From Streptomyces pilosus (GTDB lineage Bacteria > Actinomycetota > Actinomycetes > Streptomycetales > Streptomycetaceae): a stretch of DNA of 64,000 nucleotides. The notes below the pieces were generated by a model that was given only the letters and a program-made list of their open reading frames with translations, searched no databases and was not told the origin of the DNA. Positions 42,446-50,619 of the stretch are shown one piece after another. Within the stretch, counting starts at the first letter, position 1. Each line of letters starts with the position of its first letter. The stretch lies in NCBI RefSeq assembly GCF_014649835.1, contig NZ_BMTU01000013.1, positions 124,001 through 188,000 of the forward strand, read 5' to 3'. The position numbers and the translations under genes are program-made.

Positions 42446-43959
42446 GCGGTCACCCCGGTGTTCTCCCGGGTGGTGTCATGTCCGGCGGGGACCGCGCGCA
42501 GCACGGCGTACTCGGAGAGGTCCACGCGTCGTGTCTCCCGCCGGAACTCGCTGGTCGTCCCCGGCCAGATGGTGGTGTTGCGCCCGCTCTCGTCGAGGTA
42601 CCAGCTGGTGCAGCCGCCGGTGTTCCACACCGTGCGCTTCATCCGCTCCTGCACCCGGTGGTTCCAGGCGCGCACGGCGCTGGGGCGGGCGTCGAGGGCG
42701 ACGCGGCCACCGAGGACGTCCAGCTGGCGCATGTAGTCGGCCAGGTAGTTCAGCTGGGACTCGATCATCAGGATCATGGAGGAGTTCCCCAGGCCGGTGT
42801 TGGGCCCGATGATCGTCATCCAGTTGGGGAACCCGGCGGCGGCCGCGCCGCGCAGCGCCTGCATGCCGCCCGCCCAGGTCTCGGCGAGGGTCTTGCCCTC
42901 CGCCCCGACGACCCGCTCCGCGATGGGCATGTCGGTGACGTGGAAGCCGGTGCCGAACACGATCGCGTCGACCTCGGCCTCGGTCCCGTCGGCGCCGACG
43001 ACGGTCGATCCGCGCACCTCGCTCAGCCCGCCGGCGACCACGTCCACGTTGGGCCGGGCGAGCGCCGGGTAGTAGGTGCTGGACAGCAGGATCCGCTTGC
43101 AGCCGATGCGGTAGTCCGGGGTGAGTTTGCCCCGCAGGGCCGGGTCCTTGATGGCGCGGCCCATGTTGCGCTTGGCGAGCTGCTCGACGAAGCCGAGCTC
43201 ACCGGGGTGCTTGGTGAAGGCCTGGACCTGCAGCTCCCGCACGCCCCAGAGCAGTCCGCGGCGCATCCTGGCGGTGAAGGGCAGCGTGCGGTGCAGGGCC
43301 CGCTCGGCGGCGCTGATGGGCCGGTCGACGCGGGGCAGGACCCAGGCGGGCGTGCGCTGGAACAGCGTCAGCCGGGACACGAGCGGCTGGACGGCCGGCA
43401 CGATCTGGATCGCGGACGCGCCCGTGCCGACCATGGCGACCCGCTTGCCGCGCAGGTCGTAGTCGTGGTCCCACCGGGCGGAGTGGAACACCTTGCCGGG
43501 GAAGGTGTCGAGGCCGGGGACGTCCGGCAGCCTGGGCTCGGAGAGCGGGCCGGTGGCGGAGACCACGACGTCGGCGCTGAGATCGCCGCTGCTGGTCTCG
43601 ATCTCCCAGCGCAGCCGCTCGGTGTCCCACGTCATCCGCTTCACCTCCGAGTCGAGGCGGATGTGCGGGCGCAGGCCGAACACGTCGGTGACGTGCTCCA
43701 GGTAGGCGCGGATGTGCTCCTGCCCGGAGAAGGAACGGGGCCAGTCGGGGTTGGGCGCGAAGGAGAAGGAGTACAGGTGCGAGGGCACGTCGCAGGCGCA
43801 GCCGGGATAGCTGTTGTCGCGCCAGGTGCCACCCACACTGCCCGCCCGTTCCAGGACGACGAAGTCGGTGATCCCCTCACGGCGCAGCCGCACGGCGGCC
43901 CCGAGCCCGCCGAACCCCGACCCGACCACCGCCACCCGTACATGCTCGTGCTCGGCCAT
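42442..43959 (-). CDS. FAD-dependent Baeyer-Villiger-type monooxygenase
   Basis: The protein has 505 residues. The FAD-binding motif is VAVVGSGFGGLGAAVRLRRE at the N-terminus, then GGTWRDNSYPGCACDVPSHL (BVMO region). The NADPH-binding motif is VAMVGTGASAIQIVPA. The fingerprint FxGxxxHxxxW appears as FPGKVFHSARWDHD. These enzymes insert oxygen next to a ketone. ATG 43959 was chosen because GGAGG lies 7 nt upstream; ATG 43977 would add six residues. It is first in a translationally coupled operon, divergent from a MerR regulator with a shared palindrome in between. Confidence 0.93.
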   Translation of the reverse strand: MAEHEHVRVAVVGSGFGGLGAAVRLRREGITDFVVLERAGSVGGTWRDNSYPGCACDVPSHLYSFSFAPNPDWPRSFSGQEHIRAYLEHVTDVFGLRPHIRLDSEVKRMTWDTERLRWEIETSSGDLSADVVVSATGPLSEPRLPDVPGLDTFPGKVFHSARWDHDYDLRGKRVAMVGTGASAIQIVPAVQPLVSRLTLFQRTPAWVLPRVDRPISAAERALHRTLPFTARMRRGLLWGVRELQVQAFTKHPGELGFVEQLAKRNMGRAIKDPALRGKLTPDYRIGCKRILLSSTYYPALARPNVDVVAGGLSEVRGSTVVGADGTEAEVDAIVFGTGFHVTDMPIAERVVGAEGKTLAETWAGGMQALRGAAAAGFPNWMTIIGPNTGLGNSSMILMIESQLNYLADYMRQLDVLGGRVALDARPSAVRAWNHRVQERMKRTVWNTGGCTSWYLDESGRNTTIWPGTTSEFRRETRRVDLSEYAVLRAVPAGHDTTRENTGVTA

Positions 43960-43990
43960 CCCGAAGCCTCCACGCATCGCTCAGAACCCT

Positions 43991-44006
43991 GCCAGTGAAC
44001 ACTGGC
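43991..44006. promoter_or_regulatory. 16-bp palindrome in the BVMO/MerR divergent region
   Basis: GCCAGTG-AA-CACTGGC has 7-bp perfect arms. It lies 32 bp before the monooxygenase start and 86 bp before the MerR start, so it is best placed to control the monooxygenase operon. The binding protein may be the MerR neighbour or another regulator. Confidence 0.6.
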
Positions 44007-44091
44007 GCAATGGGGAGAGTAGAGCAGCTCCGTACTGATGGGTAGGGGGCGTGCGAGGAAACTTACCGACGGTACGCCCTAGGCTTCAGGT

Positions 44092-44757
44092 GTGGCAGAC
44101 GACAGCGCGGAACCGGGTGAGCGGCGCGAGTACCGCATGCAGGAGCTGGCCGGGCTGGCCGGCATCACGGTGCGCACGCTGCGCTTCTACCGCGAGCGCA
44201 AGCTGATCCCGCCGCCCCGCCGCGAGGGCCGCATCGCCTGGTACGACGACCACCACCTGGCCCGCCTGCGCACGATCACCGCACTGCTGGAACGCGGCCA
44301 CACCCTGAACGGCATAGCCGAACTGGCGGAGGCCTTCGACCACGGCCGCGACGTCGGCGAGCTCCTCGGCATGGACGTGCCCACCGAGGAGACGCCGGTC
44401 CGCCTCACCCCCGAGGAACTCGCCGACCACTTCTCCGGCCAGGTCACCCCGGAGAACCTGGCCGCCGCACTGGACCTCGGCTACCTGGGCGTCGACGGCG
44501 AGGAGATCGTCCACATCAGCCGCCGCCTGCTGGACGTCTCCTCGGCGCTGGTCCGCGAGGGCATCCCGCTCGCCGAGGTGCTCCGCACCGGCGCCGAGGT
44601 CCGCACCCACGCCGACACCCTGGCCGACCTCTTCGCCGGCCTGATCCTCCGCCACGCCCCGGAGGAGGCCGTGCACCGCCTGCGCCCGCTGGCCCGCAGC
44701 GTGGTCGACGCGGAGCTGTCCCTGGCCCTGGACCGGCGGCTGCGCAAGCGGGACTGA
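44092..44757 (+). CDS. MerR-family transcriptional regulator
   Basis: The protein has 221 residues. The N-terminal HTH and wing read YRMQELAGLAGITVRTLRFY and RREGRIAWYDDHHLARLRTI. The C-terminal 130 residues form a helical effector domain without the metal-binding Cys pattern of classical MerR, so an organic ligand is likely. GTG 44092 lies 6 nt after TAGGCT (44080-44085), so the mRNA is probably leaderless. It is divergent from the monooxygenase operon, the likely target. The ligand could be a ketone, fatty acid or related lipid. Confidence 0.9.
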   Translation: MADDSAEPGERREYRMQELAGLAGITVRTLRFYRERKLIPPPRREGRIAWYDDHHLARLRTITALLERGHTLNGIAELAEAFDHGRDVGELLGMDVPTEETPVRLTPEELADHFSGQVTPENLAAALDLGYLGVDGEEIVHISRRLLDVSSALVREGIPLAEVLRTGAEVRTHADTLADLFAGLILRHAPEEAVHRLRPLARSVVDAELSLALDRRLRKRD

Positions 44758-44790
44758 ACCCCTGGCTGTGGCCCCCGGCGGGGGCCCGGC

Positions 44791-45273
44791 TCACAGCCGC
44801 CGGTAGTAGACGGCCACCGGGAGCCGCGTGCAGCCGAGCTTCTCGTACAGGGCCCTGGCGGGTGCGTGGAAGTCGTCCCCTCCGGTGCCGATCTCGACCA
44901 CCTCGGCCCCCAGGGCCCGCATCCGCGCGAAGGCGTGCTCGCACAGGGCGGTGCCCACGTGGCGCCGGCGGTGCCCGGCCGGGACGGCGAGGAGGGTGAC
45001 GCTGCCGTTCCTCCGGTCCGGGTCGACGCTCCACGCCACGTACCCCGCGAGGTCGCCCTCGTGCTCGGCGACGGCGACGTACGTGTGCCGCTCGGGTGCG
45101 TGGAGTCCGGCGACCTGCCGGCGGTAGTCGTCCCGCCAGTCGCCGTGCTGGTTGGCGAAAACGGCCTCACCCACCAGGGGACGGAAGGACTCCTCGTAGA
45201 ACGGCCGGAACGTGTCGATGGTCAGTTCGGTGAGGGGAATCAGATCGTGCGGGGTGAACGCGCGGATGTGCAC
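44791..45273 (-). CDS. GNAT-family N-acetyltransferase
   Basis: The protein has 160 residues. Motif A is VPAGHRRRHVGTALCEHAFA. The C-terminal GGDDFHAPARALYEKLGCTR is motif B. The start GTG 45273 (MHIRAFTPHDL) has a weak AAAGGCG upstream. It converges on the MerR gene with 33 bp between stops. The substrate is unknown. Confidence 0.87.
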   Translation of the reverse strand: MHIRAFTPHDLIPLTELTIDTFRPFYEESFRPLVGEAVFANQHGDWRDDYRRQVAGLHAPERHTYVAVAEHEGDLAGYVAWSVDPDRRNGSVTLLAVPAGHRRRHVGTALCEHAFARMRALGAEVVEIGTGGDDFHAPARALYEKLGCTRLPVAVYYRRL

Positions 45274-45441
45274 GGGAGTGCGCCTTTCGGGCTGAGGGCT
45301 CGATACCCGGACGGTCCGGGGGTACCGGTCGGCCCGCTCGCGGCCGCGATCGGCGTGAGCGGGGCCCTCAGTGGCGGGTGCGGCAGGCCGCGTGACACTC
45401 CATGGGTCGCATTTTAGTACCCGGGCGGCCCGGCCGTCGGC

Positions 45442-46254
45442 TCAGCCGGCCGCCCGCTCGTAGACCACGGTCACCGGCGCGTGGTCCGACCACCGCTCGG
45501 CGTGCGTGGCGGCCCGCTCGACGTACGCCTTGACGGCACGGGCCGCCAGCCCCGGCGTCGCCATCTGGTAGTCGATCCTCCAGCCGGTGTCGTTGTCGAA
45601 GGCCCGCCCCCGGTAGGACCACCACGAGTACGGCCCCTCCGCCTCCGGGTGCAGCGCCCGCACGACGTCGACGTAGCCGCCGTCGGCCGGGTCGAGGACG
45701 CGCGAGAGCCACTCCCGCTCCTCCGGCAGGAACCCGGAGTTCTTGGTGTTCCCCCGCCAGTTCCTCAGGTCGGCCTTCTCATGGGCGATGTTCCAGTCCC
45801 CGCAGACGACGACCTCGCGCCCCTCGGCGGCGGCCCGCTCCCGCAGTCCCTTCAGATGGGCGAGGAACTCGCCCATGAACCGGACCTTCTCGTCCTGCCG
45901 CTCGGTCCCGACCTCCCCGGAGGGCAGGTACAGCGAGGCGACGGTCACACCCGGCAGATCGGCCTCCACGTACCGCCCGCTGCCGTCGAACTCCGCCGAC
46001 CCGAACCCGACCCGCACCCGGTCCGGCTCACGCCGGGTGTACAGCGACACCCCGGCACGCCCCTTCGCGGCGGCGGGCGCGTGCACGACATGCCACCCCT
46101 CGGGCTCCCGCACGGACTCCGGCAGTTGCTGCGCCTCCGCCCGCACCTCCTGGAGGCACAGCACATCGGCGGAGGTCCCGGCCAGCCACTCCACGAATCC
46201 CTTCTTGGCGGCGGCCCGCAGTCCATTGACATTGACGGAGGTCACAGTAAGCAC
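45442..46254 (-). CDS. xth: exodeoxyribonuclease III (AP endonuclease)
   Basis: This DNA-repair enzyme of the EEP fold has 270 residues. Motifs are TSVNVNGLRAAAKKGFVEWL, VLCLQEVRAE (metal-binding Glu), VVCGDWNIAHEKADLRNWRG, WRIDYQMATPGLA, and SDHAPVTVVY (catalytic Asp-His). It removes abasic sites and 3'-blocked ends. GTG 46254 lies 6 nt after a -10-like TATCGT, with no Shine-Dalgarno sequence, so it is probably leaderless. GTG 46245 is an alternative. It diverges from the acetyltransferase at 46305 with a 50-bp gap. Confidence 0.94.
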   Translation of the reverse strand: MLTVTSVNVNGLRAAAKKGFVEWLAGTSADVLCLQEVRAEAQQLPESVREPEGWHVVHAPAAAKGRAGVSLYTRREPDRVRVGFGSAEFDGSGRYVEADLPGVTVASLYLPSGEVGTERQDEKVRFMGEFLAHLKGLRERAAAEGREVVVCGDWNIAHEKADLRNWRGNTKNSGFLPEEREWLSRVLDPADGGYVDVVRALHPEAEGPYSWWSYRGRAFDNDTGWRIDYQMATPGLAARAVKAYVERAATHAERWSDHAPVTVVYERAAG

Positions 46255-46304
46255 CAGGGCACGATACGACACCGCACGTCGGAGCATGTTTTACGGTATT
46301 CGGC

Positions 46305-46781
46305 ATGGATATCCGCCGGGTCCCCTACGACCACCCCGACGCCGTGAAGCTGGACGCCGAAGTCCAGGCCGAGTACCACGTCCGCTACGGCGACGGCGGG
46401 GACTCCACCCCCATGCACCCGGCGGACTTCACACCCCCGAACGGCATCTACCTGATCGCCTACGACGAGGCCGGCGTCCCCGTGGCCTCCGGCGGCTGGC
46501 GCGTCCAGAACGCCAACGGCGAGGGCAACCTCGACGGCGACGCCGAGCTGAAGCGCATGTACGTGATCGAGCAGATGCGCGGCCGCGGCCTCGCCCGCCG
46601 CGTCCTGGCCGCCCTGGAGGACGACGCCCGCGCGGCCGGCCGCCTCCGCATGGTCCTGGAAACCGGCACACAGCAGCCGGAGGCCATCGCCCTGTACACC
46701 TCCAGCGGCTACGCCCCCTGCGAGAAGTTCGGCTACTACCGCTTCCACGAGGACAGCCGCTGCTACGCCAAGCCGCTGTAA
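46305..46781 (+). CDS. GNAT-family N-acetyltransferase
   Basis: The protein has 158 residues. The acetyl-CoA loop is VIEQMRGRGLARRVLAALED. The strand-helix IALYTSSGYAPCEKFGYYRF is motif B. The N-terminal DIRRVPYDHPDAVKLDAEVQ resembles many Streptomyces GNATs of unknown substrate. ATG 46305 lies 7 nt after TACGGT and shows no Shine-Dalgarno sequence, so a leaderless mRNA is likely. Confidence 0.88.
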   Translation: MDIRRVPYDHPDAVKLDAEVQAEYHVRYGDGGDSTPMHPADFTPPNGIYLIAYDEAGVPVASGGWRVQNANGEGNLDGDAELKRMYVIEQMRGRGLARRVLAALEDDARAAGRLRMVLETGTQQPEAIALYTSSGYAPCEKFGYYRFHEDSRCYAKPL

Positions 46782-46973
46782 CCACGGCCTCCGTCCCTCC
46801 CGACCCAACCGGAAGTACGGCGCCGCCCGGGACCTGCCGTGTCCAGGGAGCACGCTCGGCGCGGTTGCCGTGCGTCGCAAAATCGGTCGACAGACGCAGC
46901 CGTGAACCACTGTGATGGCCGCGACTGCCCGCCGCTCGGAGCGGGCCGGCCGCGGGAGTTGTCCTTGGCAGCT

Positions 46974-47864
46974 GTGAGTACGGCGGACACACGCCCCCGG
47001 ATCGATGAGGCGCTGGTCAGGCGCCTGATCGACACTCAGTTCCCGCAGTGGGCGGGGCTGCCCCTGAAGCTGCTCGACCCCGCCGGCTCCGATCATGTGA
47101 TCCACCGGTTGGGCGAGGAGCTGTCCGTCCGGCTTCCGCGCCATCCCGGAGCCATCGGGCAGGCCAGGAAGGAATTCCGGTGGCTGCCCGAACTCGCCCC
47201 GCACCTTCCCCTGGCCATCCCGGAACCACTGGGAGTGGGCCACCCCGGCTTCGGTTATCCGTGGCCGTGGGCGGTGTCCCGCTGGCTGGAGGGCGAGGTG
47301 GCGACCGTCGACGCACTGGGCGACTCCTCCGGGGCGGCGCTGGAACTGGCTCGATTCCTGGCCGCCCTGCAGCGGTGCACGGTCGAGGACATCCCCGCCG
47401 GGGACACCGGGGATGCCCTCGCCGGCCGCCCGTTGTCCGACCGGGACCGCGCGACGCGGGCGGCCATCGCCCAGGTCGACGGCGTGTTCGACACGACAGC
47501 GATGACGGAACTGTGGGACGCGGCGCTGAGCGCGCCCGGATGGGACCGCCCCCCGGTGTGGTTCCACGGCGACTTCCACACCGGCAACCTGCTGACCTCC
47601 AACGGCCGCCTCAGTGCCGTCATCGACTTCGGCGGGCTCGGCACCGGCGACCCGGCCTGCGATCTGATGATCGCCTTCACCCTGATGTCGGCGGACAGCC
47701 GAGCCGTCTTCCGCGAGGCGCTCGGCGTGGACGACGCCACCTGGACGCGGGGCCGCGGTTGGGCCCTGGCCACCGGCCTGAACGCCTACACCACCTACGC
47801 CGCCGTCAACCCCCGGGTCGCCGCGCAGACGACCCGGCAGATCACCCAGGCCCTCGTCGGCTAG
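46974..47864 (+). CDS. aminoglycoside phosphotransferase (APH)-fold kinase
   Basis: The protein has 296 residues. The catalytic loop is PPVWFHGDFHTGNLLTSNGR (Brenner motif HGDxxxxN), and the metal-binding Asp is in AVIDFGGLGTGDPACDLMIA. Near the N-terminus SDHVIHRLGEELSVRLPR holds the ATP-site Arg. Chromosomal members of this family phosphorylate antibiotics, homoserine-like or other small molecules; resistance cannot be assumed. The GTG at 46974 is chosen for its family-like N-terminus, although the Shine-Dalgarno sequence is weak. A longer frame to 46839 is open but low-complexity. Confidence 0.85.
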   Translation: MSTADTRPRIDEALVRRLIDTQFPQWAGLPLKLLDPAGSDHVIHRLGEELSVRLPRHPGAIGQARKEFRWLPELAPHLPLAIPEPLGVGHPGFGYPWPWAVSRWLEGEVATVDALGDSSGAALELARFLAALQRCTVEDIPAGDTGDALAGRPLSDRDRATRAAIAQVDGVFDTTAMTELWDAALSAPGWDRPPVWFHGDFHTGNLLTSNGRLSAVIDFGGLGTGDPACDLMIAFTLMSADSRAVFREALGVDDATWTRGRGWALATGLNAYTTYAAVNPRVAAQTTRQITQALVG

Positions 47865-47885
47865 CAGGTGATCCGCGGCTCACGC

Positions 47886-47905
47886 CCCGGTCAGTCCAGA
47901 CCGGG
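47886..47905 (+). terminator. hairpin after the APH-type gene
   Basis: CCCGGTC (47886-47892) pairs with GACCGGG (47899-47905) around a 6-nt loop, 21 bp after the stop. Confidence 0.5.
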
Positions 47906-48115
47906 CCGGAAGTACGCCTCGTCCCGGTACGTGCCGTCCGGCCATCCCACGATCACCGTGGCCGGGATCCCCCGCCTGCTCGGCCTGACCCGGAGCGGAA
48001 CCTCCCGCGTCTCTCCCGCACCGAGCGGCCGTGCGAGCACGGAGTCACACTCCCGCCGGTTCAGCAGTCCAGGTCTTAGGCACATCCGTATCCCAGCGAG
48101 CCACGGTAGGAACAC
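47891..48115 (-). pseudogene. possible remnant ORF, 74 codons, uncertain
   Basis: The minus strand has an open frame of 74 codons ending with VIVGWPDGTYRDEAYFRPGL and one more residue. The C-terminal 40 residues have balanced composition and look protein-like, whereas the N-terminus (about 20 residues) is poor and no Shine-Dalgarno sequence precedes the ATG at 48115. It may be the 3' remnant of a longer lost gene, or a chance frame. It lies at the border of the lower-GC accessory patch. Confidence 0.3.
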
Positions 48116-48355
48116 GCGGTCCTCCCGATCACGAGCGCCCGCACTCCAAGATCACTCCGCCGACGCACCACGCGACCCGGGTACCGCACACCACCCGGCC
48201 GAGATGTGAGTACAGGTACTCAAGCGTCCTGGTGGCCGATACGGAGGAGACAGAAGACGATCTTCCGCTACCGTCCATGACGATCACGACGACACTGCGC
48301 TCGCACGCTCACACCGGCTCGGCGACGCACTGCACGGCACGGGGAGGCTCCACGC
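48116..48355. other. regulatory region upstream of the WXG-like gene
   Basis: No gene is seen in these 240 bp, which together with the doubtful ORF to the left make 491 bp without a secure gene. The stretch holds the 48207-48222 palindrome, a second short dyad GAAGA-CGA-TCTTC and the Shine-Dalgarno sequence GGGGAGG of the next gene. Confidence 0.5.
48207..48222. promoter_or_regulatory. 16-bp palindrome upstream of the accessory module
   Basis: TGAGTAC-AG-GTACTCA has 7-bp perfect arms. It lies 133 bp before the WXG-like gene and 91 bp before the divergent doubtful ORF. The symmetry fits a dimeric repressor of the GntR, TetR or XRE type. Confidence 0.6.
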
Positions 48356-48799
48356 ATGGCGTGGGAGGAATGGGAGCAGTCGAAGGCCGCGGCAGCTCAA
48401 CAGCACACCGCACAGACACAGTTGAACCAACTCCCCGCCGACCAGGGCGGCGGCGCACCCGACCTCCTCTCGAACCGGCCGGCCTGGACCAAGGCCGGAG
48501 AGGACATCGGCGCGCTGCGTGAGGACATCAGCAAGGCGACGGCGAAGCTGAAGGCAGGCCAGACAGGTCTCGGCAGCGACACCGGCTGCCTGACCGCCGC
48601 GGCCCAGAAGGACATCCACGCCTCGTGGCAGACCTACATCACCAAGGTCAGCGGGCGCTGCGGGAAGCTGTCCGACCTCCTGGTGAAGGCGGGCAACTAC
48701 CAGTCCGAGACGGAGCAGTCGATCAGGGCTGAGATCACCACGCTGGACACGATGTACGCGGACACGCCGGCCGTCGGCGGCCGGACGAAGGAACGATGA
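48356..48799 (+). CDS. WXG-like helical protein, probable type VII-type secretion partner
   Basis: The protein has 147 residues and is almost wholly helical. It starts MAWEEWEQSKAAAAQQHTAQ, has a Gly-rich break near residue 32, then helices ISKATAKLKAGQTGLGSDTG and AAAQKDIHASWQTYITKVSG. Size, low hydrophobicity and position before a larger protein with a similar helical head fit the WXG100/LXG-associated small partners of ESX-type secretion. The exact W-x-G turn is not present. GGGGAGG lies upstream of ATG 48356. The stop overlaps the next start (ATGA), so the two are coupled. Confidence 0.8.
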   Translation: MAWEEWEQSKAAAAQQHTAQTQLNQLPADQGGGAPDLLSNRPAWTKAGEDIGALREDISKATAKLKAGQTGLGSDTGCLTAAAQKDIHASWQTYITKVSGRCGKLSDLLVKAGNYQSETEQSIRAEITTLDTMYADTPAVGGRTKER

Positions 48800-50619
48800 C
48801 GCCCGCCATGGATCTCGCGACGCTCAAAGCACTCAAGCCGGCCGAATACTCCGAGGCCGCCGACGGCTATCGCAGTACCGCGAAGATGGCGAGCGCGGCC
48901 AAGGACGACATCGAGCACCGGATCGCCGTGGCCATGCGAACCCAGCTGAAAGGCAAGGCCGCGGAGGAGGCGGTCGGCCAAGTCGCCCTCGTAGGGATGA
49001 ACTTCCACTACATCCAGACCCAGTGCGGTCTCATCGGCACCGCTCTCGAAGCGTTCTCGTACGAGCTGGAAGCGGCCAAGAGGAAACTCGACACCGCGTT
49101 GGCGCACGCCAGGACCGCAGGCCTCACCGTGAACCCCGACGGCTCGGTCACCTATCCGGCCGGCGGGGAGAAGGCCGAGGACGGCAAGACCCCACCGGGC
49201 GGCACGGTCAACGGCCTGACGGACGGCACGGCATCCGCTGTCGGCCGCCAGGCCGCCAACTTCGACCCCAACCCGAAACACCGCCTCGCCCAGGACTGCG
49301 CCGACCTCATCGCCAGCGCCCTCAAGGACGCCACCGAAGCCGACGAGAAGTGGGCACCGAAACTCCGCGCCCTGAAGGCGGACGACGACCTCACCGTCTC
49401 CGCCGAGGACTGGGCGGACACGTCCTCGGACACGAAGGGCGTGAGCACAGCCGGCGAGGAGTACCTCAACTCACTCCCACGACCGCCCAAGGACGGTGGC
49501 CCCGCGGACAACGCGCAGTGGTGGAAGTCCCTTAGCCCTGAGGAACAAGCCGCATGGCTCGCGGCCGACCCCAAGGCAGTAGGTGGGCTGAACGGGCTAC
49601 CGGCCACAGTTCGAGACGAAGCCAATCGTGTCGTTTTCAACGAGACACGTGCTCGACTTGAACTCGAGTTGGATGCGATGCCAAAGCCACCCGCCAATGA
49701 GTGGACTTGGATCACCACAGGCCCATACCCCTCCAAAGTGCACACTGATGAATGGATGAACTGGCACCGAGAATACGGAGAACGCTACACACAGTTGAAC
49801 CAGACCCTCTCCGGCATGGAGTACATCCAGAACCGTTTCGACCGGACGGGGACAGGTGACCTACCAGAGGCATACCTCCTCGGATTTGATACCGGCGGGC
49901 TGGGCGACGGGAAGGTCATCCTCGCCAATGGAAATCCAGACGAGGCGAACCATGTGGCCGTTTACGTTCCCGGCACATATTCCGGTCTCGACAAGATTGG
50001 GGAAGGTGAGGACCACGGGGACCTCGGTCGCGCGGAGAGACTGTGGGACGAAAGCCACAAACTAATGCCTACCAGTGCGATTTCCACAATCACCTGGCTT
50101 GATTACAACGCTCCGGACAGCATCGTTCCACAGGCGACTAACGGCGAATACGCAGAAGAAGGAGGCCCGCGGCTCTACGACTTCATGCAAGGGAACAGGG
50201 AAGCGCACATGAATACCTCCGACAGCGCTGCCCACACCACAGTCATCGGGCACAGCTATGGAAGCACAGTCGTTGGGGTTTCGGCGCAGTCCGGAAACTG
50301 GAGAGACCCTTCGGCCGTTGACGACTACATCTTCGCTGGCAGTCCAGGTGTTCAGGCTGACCATGCAGCTGATCTCGGTGCTGGCGCTGACCACGTTTGG
50401 GCTATGGGCGCCCCCTGGGACGACCAGGTTGTACGCCAAGGCGGTCGCCTGATGGGACTTGGCGACAGTCTCACCATTCCCACCGATGAAAGATTCGGCG
50501 GAAATGTCATGAGGAGTGACTCAGACGGGCACGGTGGGTTCTGGGACGAGAACTCGACGAGCCTCCGCAACCAAGCTGCCGTACTCACCGGAAACTATCA
50601 ATGGGTCGAACGTGAATAG
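48796..50619 (+). CDS. helical-head plus DUF1023 alpha/beta-hydrolase protein, putative secreted effector
   Basis: The protein has 607 residues. Residues 1-115 are helical, like WXG/LXG heads (LATLKALKPAEYSEAADGYR). A Gly/Pro linker follows (120-170), a second helical part (170-270), and a C-terminal DUF1023 alpha/beta-hydrolase domain. The nucleophile elbow is HTTVIGHSYGSTVVGVSAQS (Ser487), with a possible acid in VDDYIFAGSPG and His in SDGHGGFWDEN. GC content falls from about residue 275 on, for example 30 of 60 at 50041-50100. This suggests that the C-terminal module was exchanged, as in polymorphic toxins. Secretion and toxicity are inferred, not shown. A lipoprotein gene overlaps its end. 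Confidence 0.85.
   Translation: MTPAMDLATLKALKPAEYSEAADGYRSTAKMASAAKDDIEHRIAVAMRTQLKGKAAEEAVGQVALVGMNFHYIQTQCGLIGTALEAFSYELEAAKRKLDTALAHARTAGLTVNPDGSVTYPAGGEKAEDGKTPPGGTVNGLTDGTASAVGRQAANFDPNPKHRLAQDCADLIASALKDATEADEKWAPKLRALKADDDLTVSAEDWADTSSDTKGVSTAGEEYLNSLPRPPKDGGPADNAQWWKSLSPEEQAAWLAADPKAVGGLNGLPATVRDEANRVVFNETRARLELELDAMPKPPANEWTWITTGPYPSKVHTDEWMNWHREYGERYTQLNQTLSGMEYIQNRFDRTGTGDLPEAYLLGFDTGGLGDGKVILANGNPDEANHVAVYVPGTYSGLDKIGEGEDHGDLGRAERLWDESHKLMPTSAISTITWLDYNAPDSIVPQATNGEYAEEGGPRLYDFMQGNREAHMNTSDSAAHTTVIGHSYGSTVVGVSAQSGNWRDPSAVDDYIFAGSPGVQADHAADLGAGADHVWAMGAPWDDQVVRQGGRLMGLGDSLTIPTDERFGGNVMRSDSDGHGGFWDENSTSLRNQAAVLTGNYQWVERE

Noticed and set aside
46974..47864. Calling the APH-fold protein an aminoglycoside-resistance enzyme
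   Set aside because: The kinase motifs are shared by many small-molecule kinases, and nothing in the sequence fixes the substrate.
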